Shown here: piece by piece, positions 26,095 to 33,950 of the stretch
How the letters are laid out: each line of letters opens with the position of its first letter
Numbering within the stretch: the first letter of the stretch is position 1
DNA from: Pseudodesulfovibrio tunisiensis
GTDB lineage: Bacteria; Desulfobacterota; Desulfovibrionia; Desulfovibrionales; Desulfovibrionaceae
Direction of reading: 5' to 3'
DNA: 64,000 bases
Assembly (NCBI RefSeq): GCF_022809775.1
Contig: NZ_CP094380.1
Coordinates: 2,765,501 to 2,829,500, forward strand
The notes under the pieces: generated by a model
Database searches by the model: none
What the model saw: only the letters and a program-made list of their open reading frames with translations
Told to the model about the DNA's origin: nothing
Position numbers and translations under genes: made by a program

Positions 26095-26709
26095 GTGAAA
26101 CTCGCTGTCACCGCCTCGTCCTCAACCTCTCTTGCCGCGCTTTGGACCCCCCTGATCCCGGAACTGCTGGATCGGGGGCATGAAGTGCATACCCTGGCCC
26201 CGCCCATGCTCGATCCGCAGGCGCAGGACCCGGCCGCGCATCTGGAAGCCCTTGGCTCGGAACATCATCTTTTCCCGCTCAGGCAGGGCGGGCTCAATCC
26301 CCTTGCCGATTTCACGGCCCTGTTCCACCTCAAGGAAATCTACGGCCGCATTCGTCCGGACTGCGTCATCTCCTCGGGCATCAAGCCCGTGACCTACGGT
26401 TCGCTTGGTGCGCGTCTCGCCCATGTCCGGCGCGTGGCCTCCATCGTCACCGACCTTGGCTCGACTTTGAACCGCTCCGGCGGATTCCGGGGCCGCATCC
26501 GGTTCAATGTGGCCAAGGGCATGTATCGGGCCGGGCTGCGCTCCTGCGATCGCGTGATCTTCCGTTCCGGGGATGATCGGAACGTCTTTGATCAGCTCAA
26601 GGTTGTTCCGGATCATGCTCGGGTTGCGCTCATGCCCGGATTCGATCCGCTCATGGAGACCTTCAGCACGGCGGACATGGTCGAGGAACTGCTGGAATTC
26701 CTGAATTGA
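26095..26709 (+). CDS. Short glycosyltransferase-like protein, N-terminal GT-B domain only
   Basis: A 204-residue protein matching the N-terminal acceptor domain of GT-B glycosyltransferases (GT4-like): LAALWTPLIPELLDRGHEVHTLAPP, CVISSGIKPVTYGSLGARLA and LRSCDRVIFRSGDDRNVF, ending near the hinge (MPGFDP). The C-terminal nucleotide-sugar domain with EX7E motif is absent; a proper stop follows after about 20 residues, and no remainder is seen downstream. It follows cobS by 21 bases, so it is likely co-transcribed. Whether it is active, needs a partner, or is a remnant is open. Confidence 0.6.
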   Translation: MKLAVTASSSTSLAALWTPLIPELLDRGHEVHTLAPPMLDPQAQDPAAHLEALGSEHHLFPLRQGGLNPLADFTALFHLKEIYGRIRPDCVISSGIKPVTYGSLGARLAHVRRVASIVTDLGSTLNRSGGFRGRIRFNVAKGMYRAGLRSCDRVIFRSGDDRNVFDQLKVVPDHARVALMPGFDPLMETFSTADMVEELLEFLN

Positions 26710-26782
26710 TCGCGGGTTGCGGCGTTGACATCCTCTCCGGGTTGCCTGATACAGGAAAGGAAAGGCAACAAGGAGGACGATC

Positions 26783-27205
26783 ATGAATATCAAGAAGATC
26801 CTGCTTCCGGTTGACGGCTCCAGCCATTCCGACGCTGCCGCGCACATGGCCATCGACATCGCCGCATCCTTCAATGCTTCCGTGGTCATCCTGTATGTCC
26901 GTCGCCGGGTTCCGGCCGGGCTGGGTGAACCCAATGCCACGGAATATCACGATTTTCTGAACAAGAGCGCTGCTGACGTGCTTGCCCCGTACAAGACTCT
27001 GCTCACTGAGGCGGAGATCGACCATCAGGACATGGTCGTGGGCGGCAACGTGGCCGAGGTCATCGGCGATGTTGCCCGGGCCGAACAGTGCGACGTGATC
27101 GTGATCGGCTCCAAGGGCAAGTCCGAACTCGAAGGACTCGTGCTCGGGTCCGTTACCCACAAGGTCCTGAACACCACGCGCTGCCCGGTCCTTGTGGTCA
27201 AGTGA
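26783..27205 (+). CDS. Universal stress protein (UspA family)
   Basis: A 140-residue UspA-type protein: KKILLPVDGSSHSDAAAHMA at the start, and the ATP-binding loop VIGSKGKSELEGLVLGSVTHKVL...CPVLVVK at the end (G-2x-G-9x-G(S/T)). Such proteins bind ATP as dimers and are induced in stress. AAGGAGG precedes the ATG. The stop codon's final base is the first base of repeat-element copy 1. Confidence 0.93.
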   Translation: MNIKKILLPVDGSSHSDAAAHMAIDIAASFNASVVILYVRRRVPAGLGEPNATEYHDFLNKSAADVLAPYKTLLTEAEIDHQDMVVGGNVAEVIGDVARAEQCDVIVIGSKGKSELEGLVLGSVTHKVLNTTRCPVLVVK

Positions 27206-27570
27206 TGCCTTCGGCGACCAGAGAACCCTTTGAAAAGGGGTTCTCTGGACTCTCCCAAACTTTCTGGTTCTACGCCGCCTGTGGAGGATGAGGAAATTTG
27301 TCCGGCTCGTATGGCGGCGTAGGGCGATGCGGAAAAGCGGACGATTGCGCTATCGAGAAATCAGAACTCAGGGGAAACAGGCAAAGGGAAAAGAAGTTTT
27401 TTTTGAAGCCAGCCACCCCGTCTTGAGAATTCGAAGAGGCCGGATGCATGTCCCGACAGGGCATGTATCCGGCCTCTTCGAATTCTCAAGACAGAATGGG
27501 GATCCAAGGGGCCTTGCTCCTTGGCGGGTCCGGGCAGAGCCCGGCCCCCCGGGAGGGTCGCCGAAGGCAT
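27205..27570 (+). repeat. Hairpin repeat element, copy 1 (366 bp), between convergent genes
   Basis: Full-length copy of a dispersed element. The ends are inverted repeats ATGCCTTCGGCGACC (27205-27219) and its exact complement (27556-27570). Inside, in order: hairpin A (27218-27248, arms CCAGAGAACCC), hairpin B (27270-27322, arms CTACGCCGCC/GGCGGCGTAG), the motif GGGGAAACAGGCAAAG, hairpin C (27421-27491; 30-bp arms, loop TCCCGACAGGG), then GGGGATCCAAGGGGCC and GC-rich hairpins CCAAGG/CCTTGG and CCGGGC/GCCCGG. It exactly fills the gap between the usp stop and the helicase stop (27576). No conserved protein is encoded. Confidence 0.9.
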
Positions 27571-27575
27571 TCCCC

Positions 27576-30440
27576 CTACCAGTCCACGGGCACCTTGACC
27601 TTTTGTCCGGCCTTGTTGGTGAAGAGCACATGCCCGTGTTCCCGTCCGTACAGATACACGTCGCGGGTGACGGCCACGTCCTGTCGGCAGTATTCGGTGA
27701 TGAGATCAAGCCGACCCTGCTTCCACCATGCAAGGGCCTGAAGCCCGTCTGCGGACTTGCCCACGTTCAGGGTGGCCTGGGCGATGTTGTCGAGCTTGAC
27801 CCGGTATCCGAGCCGGTTCTTCACCTCGATGAGCAGATCAAGACTCGGCAGTTCTCGAAATTTGAAGGGATGCAGACCGGCCAGCACTGCGTAGTCGAAC
27901 TTGACGTGATTGAATCCGATGACCAGATCGAACTTTTGCAGATGCGCGACCAGCTCGTCGAGTTGCTCCTGTTCGTAATCCGCCATTTTCTTGGTTTCGG
28001 AATCATACACGCAGGCAATGGACACGCCCATGCGATCCGCGCGATTCCAGCCGCCCACATCCTGGGCCGAGTACCGGGTTTCGATGTCGATGACGCCATA
28101 GCGTTCGGGTTCGGGCCGGGTGGGAATGAGTCCGGGCAGTTGCACGTCGATCTCCCTTGGTTTGACGGATGCCGGGTCGCCCGCGCGAATGGCCTCCAGC
28201 ACGAACTGGGCCGCGCGCTTGTCGATGGGCCGATTGCCGGACCCGCACTTGGGTGAATGCACGCAGGACGGGCACCCCAGATCGCAGGGGCATTCCGTGA
28301 TGGTTCTGAGCGTGGTCTCCAATACCTCTTCGGCCTTGCGAAAGGCCTGACGGGTCAGGCCCGCGCCGCCGGGCATGCCGTCGTAGATGAACACGGCCGC
28401 ACCCTGCACCTGTTCGTGCATGGGCGTGGAAATGCCGCCGAGGTCGTTGCGGTCGGTCATGACCAGCAGAGGCAGCATGCCGATGGCCGCGTGTTCGAAC
28501 GCGTGGATGCCGCCCATGAAATGCAGGAATTCCTCTTCGCACCGCTGGCGCACGGCATGAGGAATCTCGAACCACATGCCTTCGGTTTCAAATACCAGCG
28601 GTTCCAGATCAAGGGGCATGATGCCCAGCAATTTGCCCCCGCGCACGGACCGCTTTTCATAGCCTGTGATGCGTTCGGTCACGCGCAGCCTGCCGAAATA
28701 GACCGCAGTGCCGAAGCAGGGGCCCGAATCCAGCACTTCGAGAATCTCCGTGTCCTTGGACCCGCGCGGCTTGGTGTAATAGCCCACACGCTTCTTCTCG
28801 GCCTTCACGGTCAGTGTGCCGGGGTCCATGTGCGTGATCACGTAGGTCTGGCCGCGATGCAGATACACGGCTCCGGGATGCGCTTCGCGATAGGCGCGAT
28901 GATTGTCTATGGTGCCGATGAGTGCGGGCTTTTCCGGGTTGCCGGTGCAGTCCTGAATGTGCATGGATTTGCCAGCGCCGCGCAGGTCCACGTCCCGGTG
29001 CGGCCGCTTGCGATGGGAGACCACATCGCCGTCTTCCACCTCGAACAGGTCGCCGGACGCGACCAGTTCACGCACGCGCTCCCCGATTTCCGGCTCGCGC
29101 AGAAAGGATTCCCCGGGCCGCAGGGAGAGTTCCGCGGCAGCGCAGATCAGATGTCGGTCCATGACCACGGGGTTGTGCGGATTGAGCATGGCGGACTCGG
29201 GCGGGCGGGAAAAGAAATCCTCGGGATGACGCATGAAATACTGGTCCAGTGCATCCTCGCCAGCCACGAGTGCCACAGCGGATTCCCGGAGAGCGCGACC
29301 GACCCGGCCTCCGCGCTGCAAAGTGGCCATGACCGTGCCCGGGTAGCCCACCATGATGCACACGTCGAGCCCGCCGATGTCGATGCCCAGTTCGAGCGCG
29401 GACGTGGAGATCACGGCCAGCAGCTCGCCGGAAGCCATGCGCGATTCGATCTCGCGCCGTTCCTCGGGCAGAAATCCGGCCCGGTATGCGGAAATGCGGG
29501 ATTTGTATTTTCCGGATTTTTCCGTGGCCCAGAGCGCGATGAGTTCCGTGAGCTTGCGCGACTGGCAGTAGACGATGGTGCGCAGGTTTCGAGCGAGGGC
29601 GGAACGCAGGAGCTGGATCGCGGCGTTGGCCGGCCCCGCGTCCGGGTTCAGAAAGATCATGTGCCGTCCACCCTGCGCAGCCCCGGATTCGAGGATCGGA
29701 TGCACGTCCAGCCCGGTGAGCATGCGGCACAGTTCCACGGGATTGCCGATGGTGGCGGAACAGAAGATGAAGGTGGGCCGAGCTCCGTAGTATTCGCACA
29801 GCCGCAGCAGACGGCGGAAGACCATGGCCATGTGCGAGCCCATAACGCCCCGGTAGGTGTGCACCTCGTCGACCACGATGTGGGTCAGCCCGGAGAGGAA
29901 CGAGGCCCATGACGCATGATGCGGCAGCATGGACAGATGCACCATTTCCGGATTGCTCAGGATGACGTTGGGCGGATCGTTGCGGATTTTCCCGCGTTTG
30001 TACTGGGTGGTGTCCCCGTCATAGATGGCGGCCGTGGGTCTGTGCTCCCCGGGCATGAGTCCGGCCAGTTCGTTGAACGCGCGCAGCTGGTCCTGCGCCA
30101 GCGCCTTGAGCGGAAACAGGTAGAGGGCGTGCGCCTCGGGATCGCCCAGACAATGTTCCATGATCGGCAGATTGTAGCAGAAGGTCTTGCCGCTGGCCGT
30201 GGGCGTGGCCACCACAACGTGATGCCCGGCCCGGACATGATCCGCGGCCTCGGCCTGATGCGCGTACAAAGTCTCGATGCCCAGCATGTCCAGAGCCTGT
30301 CGCACAGGCGCGGCAAAGGGACGGCGCGGCTCGGCAAACCTGGCCTCCTTTCCGGGCAGCTCCCGATGATCCGCCACCTGCGGAGCCATGCTCTCGGACT
30401 GGAGCAGGGAAGAAACGTAATCGCTGACTGAGGATTCCAC
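27576..30440 (-). CDS. DEAD/DEAH helicase (DUF1998) fused to DEDD exonuclease, MrfA-MrfB-like
   Basis: About 954 residues. The superfamily 2 helicase core has VVATPTASGKT (Walker A), DEVHTY (Walker B) and FCSATIGNP, plus a helicase C domain with GYPGTVMATLQRGGRVGRA. A DUF1998-type zone follows with four cysteines (CPCDLGCPSCVHSPKCGSGN). The last 180 residues are an RNase H-like exonuclease: VIDIET (Exo I), GFNHVKFD (Exo II) and YCRQDV (Exo III). The helicase resembles B. subtilis YprA/MrfA and the tail resembles YprB/MrfB, which act together in mitomycin-lesion repair. The frame is open to an ATG at 30524, but that lies in a repeat fragment; GTG at 30440 is chosen tentatively. Confidence 0.87.
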   Translation of the reverse strand: MESSVSDYVSSLLQSESMAPQVADHRELPGKEARFAEPRRPFAAPVRQALDMLGIETLYAHQAEAADHVRAGHHVVVATPTASGKTFCYNLPIMEHCLGDPEAHALYLFPLKALAQDQLRAFNELAGLMPGEHRPTAAIYDGDTTQYKRGKIRNDPPNVILSNPEMVHLSMLPHHASWASFLSGLTHIVVDEVHTYRGVMGSHMAMVFRRLLRLCEYYGARPTFIFCSATIGNPVELCRMLTGLDVHPILESGAAQGGRHMIFLNPDAGPANAAIQLLRSALARNLRTIVYCQSRKLTELIALWATEKSGKYKSRISAYRAGFLPEERREIESRMASGELLAVISTSALELGIDIGGLDVCIMVGYPGTVMATLQRGGRVGRALRESAVALVAGEDALDQYFMRHPEDFFSRPPESAMLNPHNPVVMDRHLICAAAELSLRPGESFLREPEIGERVRELVASGDLFEVEDGDVVSHRKRPHRDVDLRGAGKSMHIQDCTGNPEKPALIGTIDNHRAYREAHPGAVYLHRGQTYVITHMDPGTLTVKAEKKRVGYYTKPRGSKDTEILEVLDSGPCFGTAVYFGRLRVTERITGYEKRSVRGGKLLGIMPLDLEPLVFETEGMWFEIPHAVRQRCEEEFLHFMGGIHAFEHAAIGMLPLLVMTDRNDLGGISTPMHEQVQGAAVFIYDGMPGGAGLTRQAFRKAEEVLETTLRTITECPCDLGCPSCVHSPKCGSGNRPIDKRAAQFVLEAIRAGDPASVKPREIDVQLPGLIPTRPEPERYGVIDIETRYSAQDVGGWNRADRMGVSIACVYDSETKKMADYEQEQLDELVAHLQKFDLVIGFNHVKFDYAVLAGLHPFKFRELPSLDLLIEVKNRLGYRVKLDNIAQATLNVGKSADGLQALAWWKQGRLDLITEYCRQDVAVTRDVYLYGREHGHVLFTNKAGQKVKVPVDW

Positions 30441-30484
30441 GAGGCCCGGATGGTAGTACGGAGGATGCCCACAGGGCAAGCTCT

Positions 30485-30567
30485 GCTTTCCTCGGCCAAC
30501 TACGCCGCCAGCAAGTTCCCTCATCCCTTGTTGGCGGCGTAGACTTAAAAAGTTTTGAAGAATCCAA
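30485..30567 (-). repeat. Fragment of the hairpin repeat element (hairpin B region)
   Basis: Contains hairpin B alone: CTACGCCGCCAGCAAG (30500-30515) and its complement (30527-30542; 15 of 16 Watson-Crick plus one G-T). On the minus strand the flanks read GGATTCTTCAAAACTTT before it and GGGATGAGGGAACTTG in the loop, matching GGACTCTCCCAAACTTT and GAGGATGAGGAAATTTG of copy 1. The terminal repeats and hairpin C are missing. Unlike the full copies it lies upstream of a gene. Confidence 0.75.
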
Positions 30568-30602
30568 AGAAGTTTTCACGACAAATCCGCAGGACAGCGA
30601 AT

Positions 30603-30788
30603 TTGGACGCTGATTTTGCCACGTCCGAAGACCTTTCAGTCCGGGCCGAAGCAAAGGTGGGGGAGCTGGTCGCCGGAAGCCAGATTCCGCTTGCTTTCGC
30701 GGGAATCTCTCTGCACACTTGTGCCCGTGCCGTGGTGGATCGAGTCCTTGCGGCCAAATCGGATGAAGGTGAAAACGCATGGCCATGA
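30603..30788 (+). CDS. Possible small protein coupled to the DUF4911 gene
   Basis: An open frame whose last 60 or so residues look coding (SVRAEAKVGELVAGSQIPLAF, CARAVVDRVLAA). Its TGA overlaps the ATG at 30785 of the next gene (ATGA), which argues for translational coupling. No ATG start exists: TTG at 30603 with AGGA nearby is the best choice, and a TTG at 30555 falls in the repeat fragment. No family is recognised. The evidence is the overlap and plausible composition only. Confidence 0.35.
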   Translation: MDADFATSEDLSVRAEAKVGELVAGSQIPLAFAGISLHTCARAVVDRVLAAKSDEGENAWP

Positions 30789-31066
30789 AATCCCGAAGAA
30801 AGTACCGCAAGCGGCCCTTGCCGCCCGCGCCGGACGAATCGCGGCGGATGTATGTCCGCATCAATCCGTCGAAAGTCGCGCTTTTCCGCTTTCTGCTGGA
30901 GGGGTGTGACAATCTCGGGATGTTTACTGTGGTGAATCGGTTCAAGGGAACCCTGCTGCTTCGCTATTCTCCGCATCAGGAACGGGAGATGCGCGCGTTT
31001 CTGGGGGGCATTCGCGAGCTCGTCCCCATGCAGCATCTGGGGCGCCCTCCTTTTCGCCCGGAATAA
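30785..31066 (+). CDS. DUF4911-type small protein
   Basis: A 93-residue protein. After a basic N-terminus (MKSRRKYRKRPLPP) comes the domain MYVRINPSKVALFRFLLEG...FTVVNRFKGTLLLRYSPHQEREMRAFLGGI, which fits the DUF4911 family found mainly in sulfate reducers; this assignment is from memory of the motif. An alternative ATG is two codons upstream (30779). Function unknown; the alpha/beta pattern resembles small ligand- or RNA-binding folds. A terminator-like hairpin follows at 31159. Confidence 0.7.
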   Translation: MKSRRKYRKRPLPPAPDESRRMYVRINPSKVALFRFLLEGCDNLGMFTVVNRFKGTLLLRYSPHQEREMRAFLGGIRELVPMQHLGRPPFRPE

Positions 31067-31158
31067 ACGGATTTTCGTCTCCTCTCTGCGCAATGCGACT
31101 TCATGTTGCCTGATCCGCGCGATTTCAGCCAGTTTCGTAATTATCGCTATATTTTCCG

Positions 31159-31197
31159 GAAAAAACCGCTTTTTCGTGCAAAAAAACGGTTTTTTTC
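31159..31197 (+). terminator. A/T-rich intrinsic terminator after the DUF4911 gene
   Basis: AAAAAACCG and CGGTTTTTT arms with an inner TTTTT/AAAAA pairing around loop CGTGC, followed by T residues. The motif TTTTTCGTGCAA is repeated twice here. The whole stretch 31067-31290 is markedly AT-rich and holds no other recognised feature. Confidence 0.6.
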
Positions 31198-31291
31198 GTG
31201 CAATTTTTCGCAAAAACAATTTCAGGCACATCCTGTGCAAAGAATCCGGGTATCCACGGGGGGTATGCAATCCAATCAAGGAGGATTCAAG

Positions 31292-31909
31292 ATGGAACTC
31301 GTTTTTACAGCACACGGCCGGTCCTGCGACCTGGCGCTGCATCCCATATCCACGAAGACCGCCGAAAAGATCGCCAAGTATGGTTCCGAAGTCTATTCCA
31401 TGAAGCCGCTGAACTGGTGGCGCAAGGGCAACACGGCCACTTGGGGTATGAAGATAGACGACGAATGCCATATCGATATCACTGTGGACGGCAAGCCTGT
31501 TGAGGTGGATTACGATCAGATCACGACCGATCCCCTCAAGATTCGCCGCAGAATGTATCTGGACAGCAAGGCCAAGTTCCTGTGCGTGCTCGGCTTTGAC
31601 AATGAAATATGCCGCTTCTCCTGGAAGTGGGACAATGTCAGTTCGTTCGATCCCTCGAAGTTCGATTTCATGGTGCACCAATGGGACCGCATCATGGGCG
31701 AGCCCAACTATTTCATTCTGGACGAGGTGCGCTACGACGGTCAGTTTGCCAATCGGCACGACTGGTGTGACGCAAGCGGATTCTCCCTGGTGGCTCCCAG
31801 GGTCATCGACCTCCAGCAGGTCCGCCGCGAACTGGCTCAGGGACAGCCCGAACACGAAGGGCAGCCTTTTCCTTCCCCCCAGATCACCCCGGATACAGTC
31901 CAGGTCTGA
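31292..31909 (+). CDS. Hypothetical protein, 205 residues
   Basis: A soluble protein of unknown family. No signal peptide or membrane segment is seen. It is rich in Trp, Asp and aromatic residues (PLNWWRKGNTATWGMKIDDECHIDI, FSWKWDNVSSF, FDFMVHQWDRIMG), suggesting a compact mostly beta fold, with a disordered Gln/Pro-rich tail from about 180. AAGGAGG 8 bases before the ATG at 31292 decides the start; the frame is open 63 codons upstream through AT-rich non-coding DNA. Single gene, convergent with nhaB. No function can be proposed. Confidence 0.72.
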   Translation: MELVFTAHGRSCDLALHPISTKTAEKIAKYGSEVYSMKPLNWWRKGNTATWGMKIDDECHIDITVDGKPVEVDYDQITTDPLKIRRRMYLDSKAKFLCVLGFDNEICRFSWKWDNVSSFDPSKFDFMVHQWDRIMGEPNYFILDEVRYDGQFANRHDWCDASGFSLVAPRVIDLQQVRRELAQGQPEHEGQPFPSPQITPDTVQV

Positions 31910-31962
31910 TTTGGACCCCGCACACGCCGATCCCGGGACCCCCCGCACACCCCGGGAAAAAA

Positions 31963-31990
31963 GAACCCCCGCGCCTCGGCGCGGGGGTTC
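31963..31990. terminator. Intrinsic terminator between convergent genes (nhaB side)
   Basis: GAACCCCCGCGC-CTCG-GCGCGGGGGTTC, a perfect 12-bp stem, with a run of A on the left that becomes the T tract for nhaB on the minus strand. Confidence 0.82.
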
Positions 31991-32013
31991 CGGCTCTTGC
32001 ATGTCGTGCGGGA

Positions 32014-33666
32014 TTAGCCTCCGAAGAAGGCCAGAATGGAATCCATGTACCAGGTCGCGGCCAGACCGGCCAGAGACATGGTGATGGTGTACGGCAGGGC
32101 CAGAACAACCATGCGGCCGTAGGACAGCCGGATGACCGGAGCCAGCGCCGAGGTGAGCAGGAACAGGAACGCGGCCTGACCGTTCGGCGTGGCCACGCTC
32201 GGGATGTTCGTGCCCGTGTTGATGGCCACGGCCAGTTTGTCGAACTGGGTCATGAGCGCTGCCGCCTGATCCGCTGCGGCCTGCGGCAGGGTCGCCAGCA
32301 CGTCGGCGCGCATGCGATTCGGATCGGTGAGCAGGTCCATGAGCTGTTCGCCGGTCATGCCGATGCCCGGAATTGCGCCCAGCATCTGCACGAAGTGCAT
32401 CTTGGTCTCCGAAACGTACACGGTCGCCACGAACACGTTGTCCGAGATCATGGAGAGAATGCCGTTCGCGCTGTAGTAGGCGGCAAGTTGCACCTGTCCT
32501 TCCAGACTCAGCACGAAATTGATGACCGGCTTGAACAGATGCAGGTCGTGGATCATGGCCACAATGGCAAAGAAGACCACGAGCAGCGCGGTAAAGGGCA
32601 GGGCTTCTTCAAACGCCTTGCCGAGCTGGTGTTCCTCGATGTAGCCGTTCGACGCGGTCAGCAGCACGATGACGGACAGGCCGATCAGGCCCACGGCCGC
32701 AAGGTGAAAGCCCAGCGCCAGAACCAGCCAGATGCCGATCAGTGCCTGGGCAATGATCTTCGCCTTGCCGGCCTGACCACGTTTGGCTTCCATTTCCGTG
32801 GCGGTTTCCAGCAGATGGGAACGGATGTTGCCCGGCATTTCCACGCCATAACCGAACAGCTTGAACTTCTCCACGACCATGCAGGTCAGCAGACCTGTGG
32901 CAAGCACGGGCATGGAAATCGGGGCTACGCGAATGAAGAAATCCACGAAATGCCAGCCCATTTCCGAGCCGATCAGCAGATTCTGCGGTTCGCCCACGAT
33001 GGTGCACACACCGCCAAGGGCCGTGCCCACGGCGCCGTGCATCATCAGGTTGCGCAGAAAGGCCCGGAATTGCATCAGGTCTGCGCGGTCCTTGTCCTTG
33101 GCCACGTTCGTGTCGCTGCACAGGTCGTGCGAACAGGTCATGGTCTTGCCGGACGCGAATCGGTGGTAGACATTGTAGAACCCGTAGGCCACGGCAATGA
33201 TCACCGCAGTCACGGTCAATGCGTCCAGAAACGCGGACAGCAGTGCGCCCGCAAAGCTGAACAGCAGGGAAATGACGATCTTGGATCGGACCTTCACCAG
33301 AATGCGGGTAAAGGTGAACTGAAGGAAGTCCTTCATGAAGTAGATGCCCGCCACCATGAAGATGAGCAGCAGGATGACCTCGAAGTTGTTCAGGGCTTCG
33401 TGGTAGACGGTTTCGGGCTTGGTCATGCCCAGCGCCACGGCCTCGAGGGCCAGAAGACCGCCTGCAGGCAGCGGATAGCACTTGAGCGCCATGGCCAGTG
33501 TGAAGATGAACTCTCCGATCACCACCCAGCCGGTGATGAACGGGCCTACCGTGTAGAGCAGAATGGGGTTGAGGACCAGAAAACCGAGAATGGCCTTTTT
33601 GTACCATCCCGGGGCATTTCCGAGGAAATTGCCACCCATGGCCTGGATAATAGACGTCTGTGCCAA
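32014..33666 (-). CDS. nhaB: Na+/H+ antiporter NhaB
   Basis: A 550-residue inner-membrane antiporter that expels Na+ in exchange for protons. The N-terminus ([25 protein letters not shown]), [49 protein letters not shown] and [16 protein letters not shown] are family signatures of NhaB; about twelve membrane segments are visible. The length is slightly above the E. coli protein. It is a single gene with a 284-base upstream gap to the TetR gene, in which no clear regulatory motif was identified apart from the TetR operator at its far side. Confidence 0.94.
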   Translation of the reverse strand: MAQTSIIQAMGGNFLGNAPGWYKKAILGFLVLNPILLYTVGPFITGWVVIGEFIFTLAMALKCYPLPAGGLLALEAVALGMTKPETVYHEALNNFEVILLLIFMVAGIYFMKDFLQFTFTRILVKVRSKIVISLLFSFAGALLSAFLDALTVTAVIIAVAYGFYNVYHRFASGKTMTCSHDLCSDTNVAKDKDRADLMQFRAFLRNLMMHGAVGTALGGVCTIVGEPQNLLIGSEMGWHFVDFFIRVAPISMPVLATGLLTCMVVEKFKLFGYGVEMPGNIRSHLLETATEMEAKRGQAGKAKIIAQALIGIWLVLALGFHLAAVGLIGLSVIVLLTASNGYIEEHQLGKAFEEALPFTALLVVFFAIVAMIHDLHLFKPVINFVLSLEGQVQLAAYYSANGILSMISDNVFVATVYVSETKMHFVQMLGAIPGIGMTGEQLMDLLTDPNRMRADVLATLPQAAADQAAALMTQFDKLAVAINTGTNIPSVATPNGQAAFLFLLTSALAPVIRLSYGRMVVLALPYTITMSLAGLAATWYMDSILAFFGG

Positions 33667-33915
33667 TTGTAAACTCCTTTTCTCGCGTACAGCAGTGCCG
33701 TATCGTACTTACCCGGTTTGAAGGAATTCGTCCAGATAATCAGGAGTAGCGCGGCCTTTCGTTGTATAGAACATTGCAACATCCTGAATTGTTAGTAAAA
33801 CAGTCAAGTTTTTTGCCTTCTCGGCACGACTTTTTCCGGCGGACCTTGATCAGTGGGAATTCCATTTCGTACCCATTGGAATATTGAAAAAAGAAGCGGG
33901 AAATCGCAAAAGCGG

Positions 33916-33942
33916 TTGACAGTGACTAATCGAGTGATTAGT
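33916..33942 (+). promoter_or_regulatory. tetR promoter with overlapping palindromic operator
   Basis: TTGACA at 33916-33921 is followed by ACTAATC-GAGT-GATTAGT (33925-33942), a perfect 7-bp inverted repeat filling the spacer and -10 region, 9 bases before the tetR start. A related site stands before the efflux genes. The position suggests autorepression. Confidence 0.65.
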
Positions 33943-33950
33943 TGCCCTGT

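Noticed and set aside
27205..27570. A CRISPR array because of repeated palindromes
   Set aside because: There is no tandem array of short repeats with spacers, and no cas gene is in the window; copies are single and far apart.
27190..27585. Target-site duplication flanking element copy 1, which would prove transposition
   Set aside because: The bases outside the inverted ends (AGTG on the left, TCCC on the right) do not match, and none of the other copies shows a clear duplication.
27448..27741. Frames beginning MSRQGM...PASSNS inside every copy of the repeat element, suggesting a conserved small protein
   Set aside because: The similarity comes from the conserved palindrome. In copy 3 the stretch before GGGGATCC is one base shorter, so the frame changes (SSNSGNRWGSK instead of SSNSQDRMGIQ). 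No ribosome site is consistent among copies.
30545..32002. A 485-codon minus-strand frame across the DUF4911 and 205-residue genes
   Set aside because: It has no domain, no start signal, and covers AT-rich non-coding DNA; the plus-strand genes have good ribosome sites.
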